A stretch of DNA of 64,000 nucleotides from Thermocatellispora tengchongensis (lineage in GTDB: Bacteria > Actinomycetota > Actinomycetes > Streptosporangiales > Streptosporangiaceae): NCBI RefSeq assembly GCF_014202315.1, contig NZ_JACHGN010000019.1, forward strand, positions 1-64,000. The letters are read 5' to 3'. The notes under the pieces are model-generated. The model was not told where the DNA came from and ran no database searches. It was given only the letters and a program-made list of their open reading frames with translations. Positions 23,925 to 32,894 of the stretch are shown in pieces. Position 1 is the first letter of the stretch; the number at the start of each line of letters is the position of its first letter. The translations under genes were made by a program, and so were the position numbers.

Positions 23925-26900
23925 ATGCCTGCGGAGTTTTTGTCTGATGAGCAGAGGACGGCGTACGCGAGGTTCAACGAGATGCCGTCGCTGCCGGACC
24001 TGGAGAAGTTCTTCTTCCTGGACGCGTTCGACCGGGAAGTGATCGCGCGCTCGCGCCAGGATTCGCATCGCCTCGGCGTGGCGATCCAGATCGGGACGGT
24101 CCGGCACAAAGGTCTGTTCCTGGAGGATCCGCTGGAGGTGCCGTGGCCGGTGGTGGACTACCTGGCCGAACAGTTGGGTATCGGGGACCCGTCGCAGGTG
24201 AAGCGGTACGGCGAGCGGCCCAAGACGGTCTATGAGCATGCGTGGATGATCCGGGATGTCTACGGCTACCACGGCTTCGATGATCGGGAGTCGTGGGAGG
24301 GCCGGGTGCTGTCGAAGCGGTTCTTGACGTTCCTGCACGGGCGGGCGTGGACGCATGCCGAGGGGCCGACGGCGTTGTTCGATCAGTCGGTGGCGTGGCT
24401 GCGCCGGCATCGGGTGCTGCTGCCGGGGGTGACGGTGCTGGAGCGGCTGGTCGGCTCGGTGCGGGAGCGGGCTGATGAGCGCCTGTATGCGACGGTGACG
24501 CGTCAGGTGGAGCGCGCTGATGCGGGGTTGCCGCGGGCGTTGTCGGGGCTGCTGGTGGTTCCTGAAGGTGCGCGGATTTCGGAGTTGGAGCGGTTGCGGC
24601 AGGCTCCTAAGCGGCAGTCGGGCACGGAGATGGCCAAGGCGCTCAAGCGGGTGGACGACATCGCGGCGTTCCGGCTGGGGCGGGTGCGGGTGGACAAGGT
24701 GCCGGTGCGGCGGATGAAGACGCTGGCCAAGTACGGGGCGGGCACCAAGGCGCCGCTGCTGGCCCGGCTGGCCGAGCCACGCAAGACGGCCACGATGCTG
24801 GGGGTGACCCGGTCGTTGGAGGCCGAGGCGATCGACGACGCGCTGGATCTGTTCGCGCTGCTGATGGCCACCCGGTTGATCTCGCCGGCGCGGCGCAAAT
24901 CGACGGGCGAGCGGCTGGTGATGCTGCCGAAGCTGGAGAAGGCCTCCAAGTTGCTGTCGCGGGCGGGCCGGGTCCTGGTGGAGCGGCTGGACCTGGTCGC
25001 CGAAGTGGGTGCCGATCTGGATGTGGCGGCGTTGTGGACGGCGGTCGCCGACCAAGCGGGCGCGAGCAAGCAGCAGGTGCTGGCCGCGCTGGAGCAGGTC
25101 GAAGAGCTCGTGCCGGAAGACGACGGGGCCGCGGAGGCGGCGCTGCGCGCCGCGCTGGTGGACAAGTACAACACCGTCCGGCCGTTCTTGAAGCTGCTGG
25201 GGGAGTCGAAGGCGCTGGAGGCTGCGGCCGGAGGCCGCAAGGTGCTGGCCGCGGTACGGCGCCTGCCGGAGCTGGCGCGCCGGCACGTTTCGCGCAAGCC
25301 GCTGCTGCCGAAGGAGATCGACGTCTCGCTGGTGAGCGCGGCGTGGAAGCGGCCGGTCTTCGCCAACCCCGACCTGCCGGCGGGGGCGGTCGATCGTGAC
25401 GCCTACGCGGTGTGCGTTCTGGAAGCCCTGTTTCGCGCGCTGCAGGTGCGGGACGTGTTCGCCACGCCGTCGCTGCGCTGGGCCGACCCGCGCGCCCACC
25501 TGCTGGACGGGGCGGCTTGGGAGGCGATCAGCGAGGACGTGCTCGCCTCGCTGTCACTCACCGATCCGGTCGAGGCGCACCTGGACGCCAAGCTGCTGGC
25601 GCTGGATGCGGCGTGGAAGCAGATGGCCGGCCGTCTCGAGGAGGCCGGTGACGACGCCCTGGTGCGGGTGGTCACCCCGGCCGATGGGCACGCCCGGTTG
25701 TCGGTGGAAAAGCTCGGGGCGCTCGGTGAGTCGCCGTCGCTGAAGTGGCTGCGCACGGCCTGCCAGGCGATGCTGCCCCGCATCGACCTGCCCGAGCTGC
25801 TGCTGGAGGTGCACTCCTGGACCGGCTTCCTGGACGCCTACTCGCATCTGGCCGACATCTCCACCCGCATGCACGACCTGCCGAGATCGCTGGCGGCGCT
25901 GCTGATCAGCGAGGCCTGCAATGTCGGCCTCACTCCGGTGATCAAGGACGGGGACGAGGCGCTCACGCGCGGCCGGCTCTCGCACGTCGATCAGAACTAC
26001 GTGCGCGCTGAGACTCACGCCGCGGCCAACGCGATCCTGATCGAGGCCCAGCGCGGTGTGTCGATCGTGAAGTTGTGGGGTGGCGGGCTGCTGGCCTCGG
26101 TCGATGGGTTGCGCTTCGTCGTTCCGGTGCAGACGATCAACGCCGCTCCCTCGCCGAAGTACTTCGGCTACAAGCGCGGTCTGACGCTTTTGAACGCCGT
26201 CAATGATCAGGTGATGGGGATCGGGCAGGTGGTCGTCCCCGGCACGCCGCGCGACTCGCTGTACATCTTGGACTGCCTGATCAACATCGACGCCGGGCCG
26301 AAACCCGAGCTGGTCACGACGGACCAGGCGTCCGAGAGCGACATGGTGTTCGGGATCTTCTCCATGCTCGGCTACCGGTTCGCGCCCCGCTTCGCCGATC
26401 TGGGCGATCAGCGGTTCTGGCGCGCTGAGCTGCCCGACGGGACGGCGCCGGCGTACGGGCCGTTGGAGGCGATCGCCCGCAACAAGATCAACCGGAGCAA
26501 GATCCATACCCAATGGGCGGACATGACCCGGGTCGCCGGATCGCTGGTGACCAACCAGGTCCGCGCCTACGACCTGCTGCGCATGTTCGCCCGTAACGGG
26601 CGCCCGACTCCGCTCGGGCAGGCGTTCGCCGAGTACGGGCGGATCGACAAGACCCTGCACCTGCTGTCCATCCTGGACCCGATCGACGACACCTACCGGC
26701 GCAAGCTCAACAAGCAGCTCACCGTGCAGGAATCCCGGCACCGGCTGGCCCGCAAGATCTGCCACGGCAACGGCGGGAAGATCCGTCAGGCCTACCGCGA
26801 AGGACAAGAAGACCAACTGGCGGCTCTGGGCCTTGTCGTCAACGCGGTCGCGCTGTGGAACTCCAAGTACCTGTCGGCCGCCGTCGACCGGCTGCGCGCC

Positions 26901-27080
26901 GAAGGCGTCCCGGTCAAAGACTCCGACGCCGCCCGGCTCAGCCCGCTGGGTCACGCCCACCTCAACGTCCTGGGCCGCTATGCCATCTCCTCCTCCGCGC
27001 CGGCCGAAGGACTGCGGCAGCTCGGCGAGATCCCCGACGTGCCTGAGGTCGACGGCGGCGTGGACGAGGAGGGCGTGTAG
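23925..27080 (+). CDS. tnpA: Tn3-family transposase
   Basis: A 1051-residue DDE transposase, slightly longer than the usual 990. The N-terminal DUF4158 region (MPAEFLSDEQRTAYARFNEM) binds the inverted repeats. The catalytic core shows the family's first Asp in LLASVDGLRFVVPVQ and the second in ELVTTDQASESD; the third acidic residue lies further C-terminal. Motifs such as KYFGYKRGLTLLNAVNDQ and LNKQLTVQESRHRLARKI are standard. ATG 23925 is preferred to 23901. Reading frame intact, so the transposon may still be active. Confidence 0.96.
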   Translation: MPAEFLSDEQRTAYARFNEMPSLPDLEKFFFLDAFDREVIARSRQDSHRLGVAIQIGTVRHKGLFLEDPLEVPWPVVDYLAEQLGIGDPSQVKRYGERPKTVYEHAWMIRDVYGYHGFDDRESWEGRVLSKRFLTFLHGRAWTHAEGPTALFDQSVAWLRRHRVLLPGVTVLERLVGSVRERADERLYATVTRQVERADAGLPRALSGLLVVPEGARISELERLRQAPKRQSGTEMAKALKRVDDIAAFRLGRVRVDKVPVRRMKTLAKYGAGTKAPLLARLAEPRKTATMLGVTRSLEAEAIDDALDLFALLMATRLISPARRKSTGERLVMLPKLEKASKLLSRAGRVLVERLDLVAEVGADLDVAALWTAVADQAGASKQQVLAALEQVEELVPEDDGAAEAALRAALVDKYNTVRPFLKLLGESKALEAAAGGRKVLAAVRRLPELARRHVSRKPLLPKEIDVSLVSAAWKRPVFANPDLPAGAVDRDAYAVCVLEALFRALQVRDVFATPSLRWADPRAHLLDGAAWEAISEDVLASLSLTDPVEAHLDAKLLALDAAWKQMAGRLEEAGDDALVRVVTPADGHARLSVEKLGALGESPSLKWLRTACQAMLPRIDLPELLLEVHSWTGFLDAYSHLADISTRMHDLPRSLAALLISEACNVGLTPVIKDGDEALTRGRLSHVDQNYVRAETHAAANAILIEAQRGVSIVKLWGGGLLASVDGLRFVVPVQTINAAPSPKYFGYKRGLTLLNAVNDQVMGIGQVVVPGTPRDSLYILDCLINIDAGPKPELVTTDQASESDMVFGIFSMLGYRFAPRFADLGDQRFWRAELPDGTAPAYGPLEAIARNKINRSKIHTQWADMTRVAGSLVTNQVRAYDLLRMFARNGRPTPLGQAFAEYGRIDKTLHLLSILDPIDDTYRRKLNKQLTVQESRHRLARKICHGNGGKIRQAYREGQEDQLAALGLVVNAVALWNSKYLSAAVDRLRAEGVPVKDSDAARLSPLGHAHLNVLGRYAISSSAPAEGLRQLGEIPDVPEVDGGVDEEGV

Positions 27081-27285
27081 CGACGGCGATCGCGGCCGCT
27101 GCCATTCTGATGAAACGTGAACCGGACTCCTTGCCTTCGTGCCTGACAGGCCTTCGAGCCGCTGACCAGCTAGTTCGCTTGACAACACCAGATAACAGGG
27201 GCTGCCCCCTTCACCCCGCGCGATGATCTGCACGTGCTGGCCGCGCCCTTCGCACGCGGCCTGCAGGCCCTGGTCGATGCCCGGG

Positions 27286-28575
27286 TCAGCGCGGGCGCCA
27301 GGCGTGTCCAGCCACGAGGGGGATCACGGCGAGGCTGGCGAGCATCCAGGCGGCGGCGTAGCCGAAGGCCACCGCCGGGGACACGGTCGCCCACAGCAGC
27401 CCGACCACGGCGGAGGAGAGCAGGTCACCGCCGGCCTGGACGATGCCGAGCAGCCCGAACCCGCTGCCCCGCAACCGGTCCGGCAGCGCCCGCGCCACCA
27501 GCGTGGACTCGGCCGTCTCGGCCAGACCGATCCCGACGCCGGCCAGGGCGAACGCGGCCACCAGCAGCGGCCAGCCGCCGATGCCGGCGGCCAGCGCGGC
27601 GTAGGCCAGCACGTAGGCGGCGGCGCCGGCGGCGAACACCGGGCGCGGGCCGGCCCGGTCGATCAGCGCCCCGCCCGCCAGCGACGCGGCGGCGGCGACG
27701 GCGTTGTGACCGGCGTAGATCAGGATGGCCAGCGAGGTGGCGGCGGCCAGGTCCCGGCCATCGGTGTGCAGCAGGCCGGTGGCGCGCAGGATCAGCAGGG
27801 TGGTGGCGATGTTGCCGCATTCGAACATGGCGACCGGCAGCAGCGCCCGCCCAAGGCCGGCCTGGCGCAGCTCGGCCACGTTCAGCCGCAGCCGGCGCCG
27901 TCCCTGGGGCGCGCGCACCGCCCGGCCCGCCTCGCGGGCGGCGATGCTGATCGCGATGGCGGCCAGCAGCCCCGGCAGCGCGGCCAGCAGCAGCGTGTGC
28001 CGCAGCCCGACCACCGCGACCAGGGCGGCGGCCAGCAGCGGGCCGGCCACCGCGCCCAGGTTGTCCCCGGCCCGTTCCAGCCCGTAGGCGCGCCCGTAGC
28101 CGGTACGCGGGGCCAGCACCCCGAGCAGCGCGTCCCGCGACGGCGAACGCAGCCCGCGGGCCACCCACGAGCCCGCCCGCAAGATCGCCACCTGCCACAC
28201 CGCGGCGGTCAGCCCGATCGCGCCGCCGAGCAGCGCGGTGCCCAGATAGCCGCCACGAGCCAGCCGGGCCCGCATCGGCGGATCATCGGCCAGCGGCCCA
28301 CCGGCCAGCTTCGACACCCCGATCAGCGCATCGGAGGCGCCCTCGATCAGCCCGAGGGCGCCCGGCCCGGCGTGCAGCGTCGTGGTGAGAAAGGACGGCA
28401 GCACCGCGGTGGTGATCTCGTGGCCGGCGTCGGAGAAGAAGCTGGCCGCGCCGACCCCCGCCACCCCGGGCGTCAGCCACCGATCCTGCCGGGCCTCGCC
28501 GGGCGCTGCGGCGTCCTCGTCCGCATGGCTGGCCGGGTCGCTGGTGTCGCTGGTGGGGTTCTCCTCAGATGTCAT
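27286..28575 (-). CDS. Major facilitator superfamily transporter
   Basis: A 429-residue, 12-helix MFS protein with a polar acidic N-terminus of 35 residues. The loop 2-3 signature is degenerate (GGPLADDPPMRARLARG); WVARGLRSPSRDALLGVLAP is typical of a Major Facilitator subgroup common in Actinobacteria. Substrate unknown. It begins 13 bases after the PAP2 gene stop and is the last gene of the fluoride operon, so it may export fluoride-linked or phosphate-type compounds; that is inference. Confidence 0.85.
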   Translation of the reverse strand: MTSEENPTSDTSDPASHADEDAAAPGEARQDRWLTPGVAGVGAASFFSDAGHEITTAVLPSFLTTTLHAGPGALGLIEGASDALIGVSKLAGGPLADDPPMRARLARGGYLGTALLGGAIGLTAAVWQVAILRAGSWVARGLRSPSRDALLGVLAPRTGYGRAYGLERAGDNLGAVAGPLLAAALVAVVGLRHTLLLAALPGLLAAIAISIAAREAGRAVRAPQGRRRLRLNVAELRQAGLGRALLPVAMFECGNIATTLLILRATGLLHTDGRDLAAATSLAILIYAGHNAVAAAASLAGGALIDRAGPRPVFAAGAAAYVLAYAALAAGIGGWPLLVAAFALAGVGIGLAETAESTLVARALPDRLRGSGFGLLGIVQAGGDLLSSAVVGLLWATVSPAVAFGYAAAWMLASLAVIPLVAGHAWRPR

Positions 28576-28587
28576 GCGTGTTCTCCT

Positions 28588-29331
28588 TCAGCAAGGGGCG
28601 GCGCGGGAGCGGCGAACGTCGGAGACGCGGAGCAGTCCGGTCGGCGGATGGGGGCCTGTCGGGCGTGAGGGGATCCGGTCGGCGACCCACCAGCAGCCCA
28701 GCCCGAAGCCGAGGCCGGCGATCACGTCAGCCGGCCAGTGCACGCCCAGCGCCACCCGGCACAGCCCGACCGTCACCCCGGCCGCCGCCGGCACCGTCCA
28801 CCGCGCCGGCGCGGGCAGCCCGGCGGCGCGGACGATCGCTCCGGCGGCCAGAACGGCGAGGGCGGTGTGCTTGGACGGCAGGCTGTAGCCCTCGGCCGGG
28901 GCCAGCCGGGCGCACTGCGGCGGGCGGGGACGGCGAACCAGCTCGCAGCACAGGCGCCGCACAGCCCCGCTCGCGCACACCACCGCCACCAGCCGCAGTG
29001 GCCCATCACCGGCCTGTTCGCCGGCCCGTACGACTCGCGGGCGGGCCGTCACGCCCGCCACGGCAGCCGCCGCGGCCACAGCGGCCAGCGGATAAGCGAG
29101 CTTGGGGTCGCCGAGCGCGCCGACCACCCGGGCGGCGGCCACCATCGCGGGGCTGCGGCGCCGCCACACACCCGCGGCCAGCGCCCGATCGGCCCGCACC
29201 AGGCACGCGGCCGCACCCACCAGCCCCGCCCCCAGCATGCCGCGGGCCACGCCCGGGCGGCGGCGCAGATCACGGTCCCGGTCGATGGCGGTCGAGGCTA
29301 CGACGGACCTGCGTGGCCGCAAGGACGTCAT
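28588..29331 (-). CDS. PAP2-superfamily membrane phosphatase
   Basis: A 247-residue membrane protein with the three phosphatase motifs: a motif-1-like RRPRPPQ, motif 2 YSLPSKHTA (consensus PSGH, here SKHT) and motif 3 RVALGVHWPADVIAG (the catalytic His is in GVHWPADV). Five or six transmembrane helices. Relatives dephosphorylate lipid phosphates such as undecaprenyl pyrophosphate. Its ATG (29331) overlaps the crcB stop as ATGA, so the two are translationally coupled. Confidence 0.85.
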   Translation of the reverse strand: MTSLRPRRSVVASTAIDRDRDLRRRPGVARGMLGAGLVGAAACLVRADRALAAGVWRRRSPAMVAAARVVGALGDPKLAYPLAAVAAAAAVAGVTARPRVVRAGEQAGDGPLRLVAVVCASGAVRRLCCELVRRPRPPQCARLAPAEGYSLPSKHTALAVLAAGAIVRAAGLPAPARWTVPAAAGVTVGLCRVALGVHWPADVIAGLGFGLGCWWVADRIPSRPTGPHPPTGLLRVSDVRRSRAAPC

Positions 29332-29690
29332 CCGGTCACGGCGCGGGCCAGGGCCATCCCGCACACCCCGCCGCCGAGCCCGGCCATCACACTCGCCAGG
29401 ACGTTGGCCAGCGCCGCGAAGCGCGAGCCGTCCTGGGCCAGGCGCAGCGTCTCATAGCTGAAGGTGGAGTAGGTGGTCAGCGTTCCGCAAAAACCGACCC
29501 CGGCGGCGGCCATCACCGCAGCATCGGCGGGCAAGGCGGCCAGGAAGCCCAGCGCCAGGGAACCGCACACGTTGACGGCGAAGGTGCCCCACGGAAACAC
29601 GGTGTCGTGACGGGCCTGGACGAAACGATCGGCCAGGTAGCGCAGCGGCGCACCCAGCGCCGCACCGAGCGCCACAAGCAGGATCGTCAT
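29328..29690 (-). CDS. crcB: Fluoride channel subunit CrcB/Fluc (first of a pair by position)
   Basis: A 120-residue four-helix membrane protein with the Fluc signatures: [30 protein letters not shown] (the conserved Asn), [15 protein letters not shown] (the GxxGxxTTFSTF sodium-binding and pore region). Two different crcB genes in one operon normally form a heterodimeric fluoride channel. Start and stop overlap its neighbours (ATGA), so the operon is tightly coupled. Confidence 0.93.
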   Translation of the reverse strand: MTILLVALGAALGAPLRYLADRFVQARHDTVFPWGTFAVNVCGSLALGFLAALPADAAVMAAAGVGFCGTLTTYSTFSYETLRLAQDGSRFAALANVLASVMAGLGGGVCGMALARAVTG

Positions 29691-30040
29691 CGGGGCTGCT
29701 CCGCGCCGGTACGGCCGACGTAGCGGATCACTTCGACCGGGTCGATGATGACCAGCCCCTCGGTGACCAGCTCGTCCAGTTGAGGCAGGAAGGCACGGAT
29801 CTTCTCGCCGGCGTCCACGATGATGATCGCCAGCGGCAGGTCTTCCGACAGCGACAGGATGCGGCTGGTGTGGACGCGGTTGGAGGCGCCGTAGCCTTCC
29901 ATGCCGCGAAAGACGCTGGCGCCGGCCAGCCCGGCCTGGTGGGCGCGGTGCACGATCTCGTGATACAGCGGCCGGTGGTGCCAGATGTCGGTGTCGCCGA
30001 CGAACACGGTCAGCCGGAGCGCGGACCCTTCCAGCTTCAT
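29687..30040 (-). CDS. DUF190 protein, CrcB partner
   Basis: A 117-residue PII-like DUF190 protein: [62 protein letters not shown]190 genes commonly sit beside crcB and probably regulate fluoride export; the mechanism is not established. ATG 30040 lies inside a longer frame to 30100 but is the natural domain start. Its stop overlaps the downstream crcB start, and its start overlaps the upstream crcB stop. Confidence 0.92.
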   Translation of the reverse strand: MKLEGSALRLTVFVGDTDIWHHRPLYHEIVHRAHQAGLAGASVFRGMEGYGASNRVHTSRILSLSEDLPLAIIIVDAGEKIRAFLPQLDELVTEGLVIIDPVEVIRYVGRTGAEQPR

Positions 30041-30525
30041 GCCTGCCTCCTTCGCCCGGCCCGGCGGGCCACGGTACGTGTCGCCGCGCTGCCCGCCCAT
30101 ACCGCTGCCAGCGCCATCACCGGCGTGGCCACCAGATACAGCAGCGCCTCACGCGGGGCACCGGCCGTCAGCAACTGGCCGGTATCGACGATGTAGGTGG
30201 AGAACGTGGTGAATCCGCCCAGCACGCCCACACCCAGCAACGGCCGCACCCACGCAGGCGCGTCCCAGACTTCGGTGATGGCCACCATCAGCACCCCGAT
30301 CAGCAGACAGCCGCAAACATTGACAGCGAACGTCGTCCACGGGAACTCGCCGGGAAAACGCGGGAAGGCCACCCCCAGCCCGTAGCGGGCCAGCGCACCC
30401 AGCACACCGCCCAGCGAGATCACCGCCAGCGTCGCCAATGGGGCACGGCGCAGCTCAGCACGCTGAGCGGGCACACGCAAATCGACATCGGCGTCCACCG
30501 GACGCTCCACCTCACGACGGGACAC
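30037..30525 (-). CDS. crcB: Fluoride channel subunit CrcB/Fluc (second copy, first in operon)
   Basis: A 162-residue Fluc protein with an extra 35-residue polar N-terminus. Motifs: [59 protein letters not shown] 30525 follows GGAGG at 7 bases. It heads the operon crcB-DUF190-crcB-PAP2-MFS, directly behind a candidate fluoride riboswitch. Confidence 0.93.
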   Translation of the reverse strand: MSRREVERPVDADVDLRVPAQRAELRRAPLATLAVISLGGVLGALARYGLGVAFPRFPGEFPWTTFAVNVCGCLLIGVLMVAITEVWDAPAWVRPLLGVGVLGGFTTFSTYIVDTGQLLTAGAPREALLYLVATPVMALAAVWAGSAATRTVARRAGRRRQA

Positions 30526-30558
30526 TCCAAGCCTCCTACCGGCATGACGACCACACCT

Positions 30559-30634
30559 GGTAGGGACCGTTGGCGGCCGAAAGCCACGGTTACCCGCCGC
30601 CGGACGGCAGCGAGGCGGTGGGCCCCACCACCGC
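30559..30634 (-). ncRNA. Candidate divergent fluoride riboswitch (crcB motif)
   Basis: On the minus strand a 5' hairpin GCGGTG/CACCGC carries the loop GTGGGGCC. Its GGGGCC can pair with GGTCCC further 3' to form the pseudoknot that defines the crcB motif, and GGTCCC is followed by TACC, matching the conserved 3' CUAC. An AACCG segment lies between, like the AAC-GCC of known examples. An extra stem is inserted after the first hairpin and the GCUGAUG element is degenerate. It lies 34 bases upstream of a crcB gene. Confidence 0.5.
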
Positions 30635-30645
30635 GACCTCCCCAC

Positions 30646-30874
30646 AGGGGAGATTCCCCCCGAGTCTACCGATCAGCCAGATCTTGCCAGTACCGGACCC
30701 TCCTGCCACCGCCCTGCGACGACGGCGCCACGGGTACGGCGCCCAGCACAGTAGCCCTGCCCTGGCCACCGTCATCGGGGTTATCGCCGGTGAGCACGCC
30801 ATCCCTGGGCACCCCCTGGATGCGGTCAGGGCCCACGCGGTGCGCGGGCCCTGATCCACTGTGGGGTTGCTGGG
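30646..30874. other. Intergenic stretch between the two cargo operons
   Basis: It should contain the promoter of the fluoride operon. I see no gene and no clear -35/-10 pair. Confidence 0.4.
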
Positions 30875-32311
30875 TTACGCGGTGGCGGGCTGGAGGAGTT
30901 CGATCTCGATGGCCAGCACGCCGAGCGCTTCCTTTTCCGGGCCGTAGATGCGGCGGATGTTGGCCAGCTGCTGCTCGCGGGGGCTGTCGGGGTTGACGTT
31001 GGCCGGGCCCTCGGCGTCGAGCATCTCCTCGAACGAGGCGTACCGGCTCACGCGCTTGACCCGGGTGAGGGCGTCGTCGCGGCCGCACACGAACCGGATG
31101 TGATCTCCGGTCTTGAGGTTGCGCAGGTTGGGGTACTGCACGCGGACTTCGATGGTTTTGCGGCCGTCGGCGACCAGGTCGAAGTAGCGGCGGTAGAGGT
31201 TCATCTCGCGGGCGCGCACGCCCGGGCTGCTGGCGGGGCGGGCAATCATGATCTTGTCCAGTTCGGCGGTGGTGTAGGAGCGGTAGAAGTGCTTGGGGTC
31301 GGCGAGCATCTTGCTGACCAGCCAGACCAGGGCGTCGACGTAGGAGTCGGTGTCGCCCTCCCACGCGGTGACATCCAGCATCCACGCCCGAGCGCCGGGA
31401 GGCGGGGCGACCTTCCCCTCCCGGATCAGGGACTTCGACAGTTTCGCGCCGGTGTCGGTGAGCACCATCGGCGTGAAGATCCTCGGTGGTGGAGGCAGGC
31501 CGGGCAGCTGGGCGAAAGCCTCGTCGACGAGTTGGCAGCCGAACGCCCAGTCGCCTCCCTTGACCATCACCGACAGGGTGACGTGGTCGCGGGCGGCCAG
31601 GCGTTCCTTGACCAGGTTCCGGTACAGGGTGGCCAGGTCCAGGTAGGTCGTGGTGGTGTCGGCGCTGACCGCGACCTCGTAGTCGCCGTGGTCGGTGCAG
31701 ACGGCGGCGAAGTCCGCGCCTCCCGACCCGGCGCGCAGCAGCTGTGTGCGCTCGGCCCGCTTCTCCGCCCAGCCGCATTCGGGGCACGGCAAGCGCAGGT
31801 GGACCTGGCCGTGGGAGGGGGCCAGCGGCCAGCGGATCTGATCCAGCCGTCCGAGGGTGGCCAGGAACTCGTGCCGGAAGGCCGGTGAGGCCTGCTGGTC
31901 GGAGTAGGTCTCGATCTCGTAGTCGACGCCGGTCGCATCCGCCAGGGAGTCGAACATGGCGCGGTAGTACTTGCCGAGGAGGTCCTCGATACCGTCAGCG
32001 CCCAGGGCGTGGAAGTAGGTCTGCTGGTAGGCGTGGTGGGTCTCGGGATCGAGGCGAATGTCGTACGGCGCGTTGTCCAGCGCTCCGAACCGGACCACGG
32101 TGTCGACGCCGAAGGCCCGCTTGGTCTGCTTGGCCAGCAGGAACGCGGCCGTCTGCACCAGCGAGGTGCCCAGGTGCGGGGCTCCGTTGATCTGGGTGCC
32201 AACGCAGAAGGCGACCCGGTCCGGTCCCATCGCCTGAAGCCGGGGGCGCACCATGTCCACCGAGCGGAGCATCGCGTTGGCCAGCACGTTGTTCGGGCTG
32301 ATGATCTCCAC
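30875..32311 (-). CDS. Class I aminoacyl-tRNA synthetase-like domain fused to an ASCH domain
   Basis: A 478-residue cytosolic protein. Residues 30-75 hold a class I synthetase HIGH-type motif (NGAPHLGTSLVQ) and about 275-295 the KMSKS equivalent (TDTGAKLSKSLI), both on a nucleotide-binding Rossmann (HUP) fold. A zinc-ribbon-like CPECG is at about 175. Residues 370-470 form an ASCH domain (GRKTIEVRVQYPNLRNLKTG, HIRFVCGRDDALTRV), a fold related to PUA that binds or modifies RNA and includes the amidohydrolase YqfB. No anticodon-binding domain is recognised, so it is unlikely to be a normal housekeeping synthetase. It is the last gene of a three-gene operon; the function is unknown. It may activate a substrate as an adenylate and act on tRNA or a small RNA. 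Confidence 0.7.
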   Translation of the reverse strand: MEIISPNNVLANAMLRSVDMVRPRLQAMGPDRVAFCVGTQINGAPHLGTSLVQTAAFLLAKQTKRAFGVDTVVRFGALDNAPYDIRLDPETHHAYQQTYFHALGADGIEDLLGKYYRAMFDSLADATGVDYEIETYSDQQASPAFRHEFLATLGRLDQIRWPLAPSHGQVHLRLPCPECGWAEKRAERTQLLRAGSGGADFAAVCTDHGDYEVAVSADTTTTYLDLATLYRNLVKERLAARDHVTLSVMVKGGDWAFGCQLVDEAFAQLPGLPPPPRIFTPMVLTDTGAKLSKSLIREGKVAPPPGARAWMLDVTAWEGDTDSYVDALVWLVSKMLADPKHFYRSYTTAELDKIMIARPASSPGVRAREMNLYRRYFDLVADGRKTIEVRVQYPNLRNLKTGDHIRFVCGRDDALTRVKRVSRYASFEEMLDAEGPANVNPDSPREQQLANIRRIYGPEKEALGVLAIEIELLQPATA

Positions 32312-32324
32312 ACTGGCCTCCAGG

Positions 32325-32894
32325 TCAGGCTGGGACGGGGAGCTGGGCGAGGATGAAGTCGACCCGCCGGGCGGCGTCGTCGGCGGGCACGAAGATCGGC
32401 CGGTAGCCGGCGTCGTAGTAGCCCTGGATGATCAGTTCATGGACGCGGCGGATCTCGCGCTCCTTGGCCCACACCAGGTCGTCTTCGGAGTCGAAGTCGT
32501 CCAGCGGGTCCAGCACGAACACCGCGTCGTAGCGGTAGACGCGCGATGCCTCCTCCAGTTCGGCATACGGGCCCAGGCCGAAGAAGGCGTCCCAGCCGTA
32601 TCCGTCGGGGATGCCCCGGTTGTAGAACCGCAGCCCGAAGGTGTGGTCGCAGAACTCGGCGACGAACGCTTCCAGCACATCGCGGGAGTAGGCGCGGCGA
32701 TCGCCCACCTGCAGGTGGCGGCCGAGCCGGTCGCGGTGCTTGCGGTAGATCTCCCGCGCGAACTCGCCCTGGCTGGCGGGAATGCCCCGCTCGTGCAGCT
32801 CGGCGAACACGCCCTCCTTCCCCGAGGAAGGGCCGCCGGTGATGACGTAGCGGCGGGGCGAGGTGGAGGGGTCGAGAAGCTGGTCGAGACTCAT
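32325..32894 (-). CDS. AAA_28-type P-loop kinase-like protein with altered Walker A
   Basis: A 189-residue protein starting MSLDQLLD at ATG 32894. The P-loop is ITGGPSSGKEGVFAELHERG: in AAA_28/NadR-like kinases the residue after GK is Ser or Thr and binds Mg2+, but here it is Glu. The Walker B-like strand is YDAVFVLDPLDDFDSEDD. Other family segments are QGEFAREIYRKHRDRLG and GYRPIFVPADDAARRVDFIL. The substitution could change nucleotide use or abolish transfer. Its start overlaps the stop of the upstream gene (ATGA), and the synthetase-like gene follows after 13 bases. Confidence 0.75.
   Translation of the reverse strand: MSLDQLLDPSTSPRRYVITGGPSSGKEGVFAELHERGIPASQGEFAREIYRKHRDRLGRHLQVGDRRAYSRDVLEAFVAEFCDHTFGLRFYNRGIPDGYGWDAFFGLGPYAELEEASRVYRYDAVFVLDPLDDFDSEDDLVWAKEREIRRVHELIIQGYYDAGYRPIFVPADDAARRVDFILAQLPVPA

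Noticed and set aside
23910-25499. Long minus-strand frame opposite tnpA
   Set aside because: Arg/Gln/His-rich shadow with no motif.
30875-32311. Housekeeping aminoacyl-tRNA synthetase
   Set aside because: The catalytic motifs are present, but no anticodon-binding domain is recognised, and an ASCH domain and transposon context argue against it.
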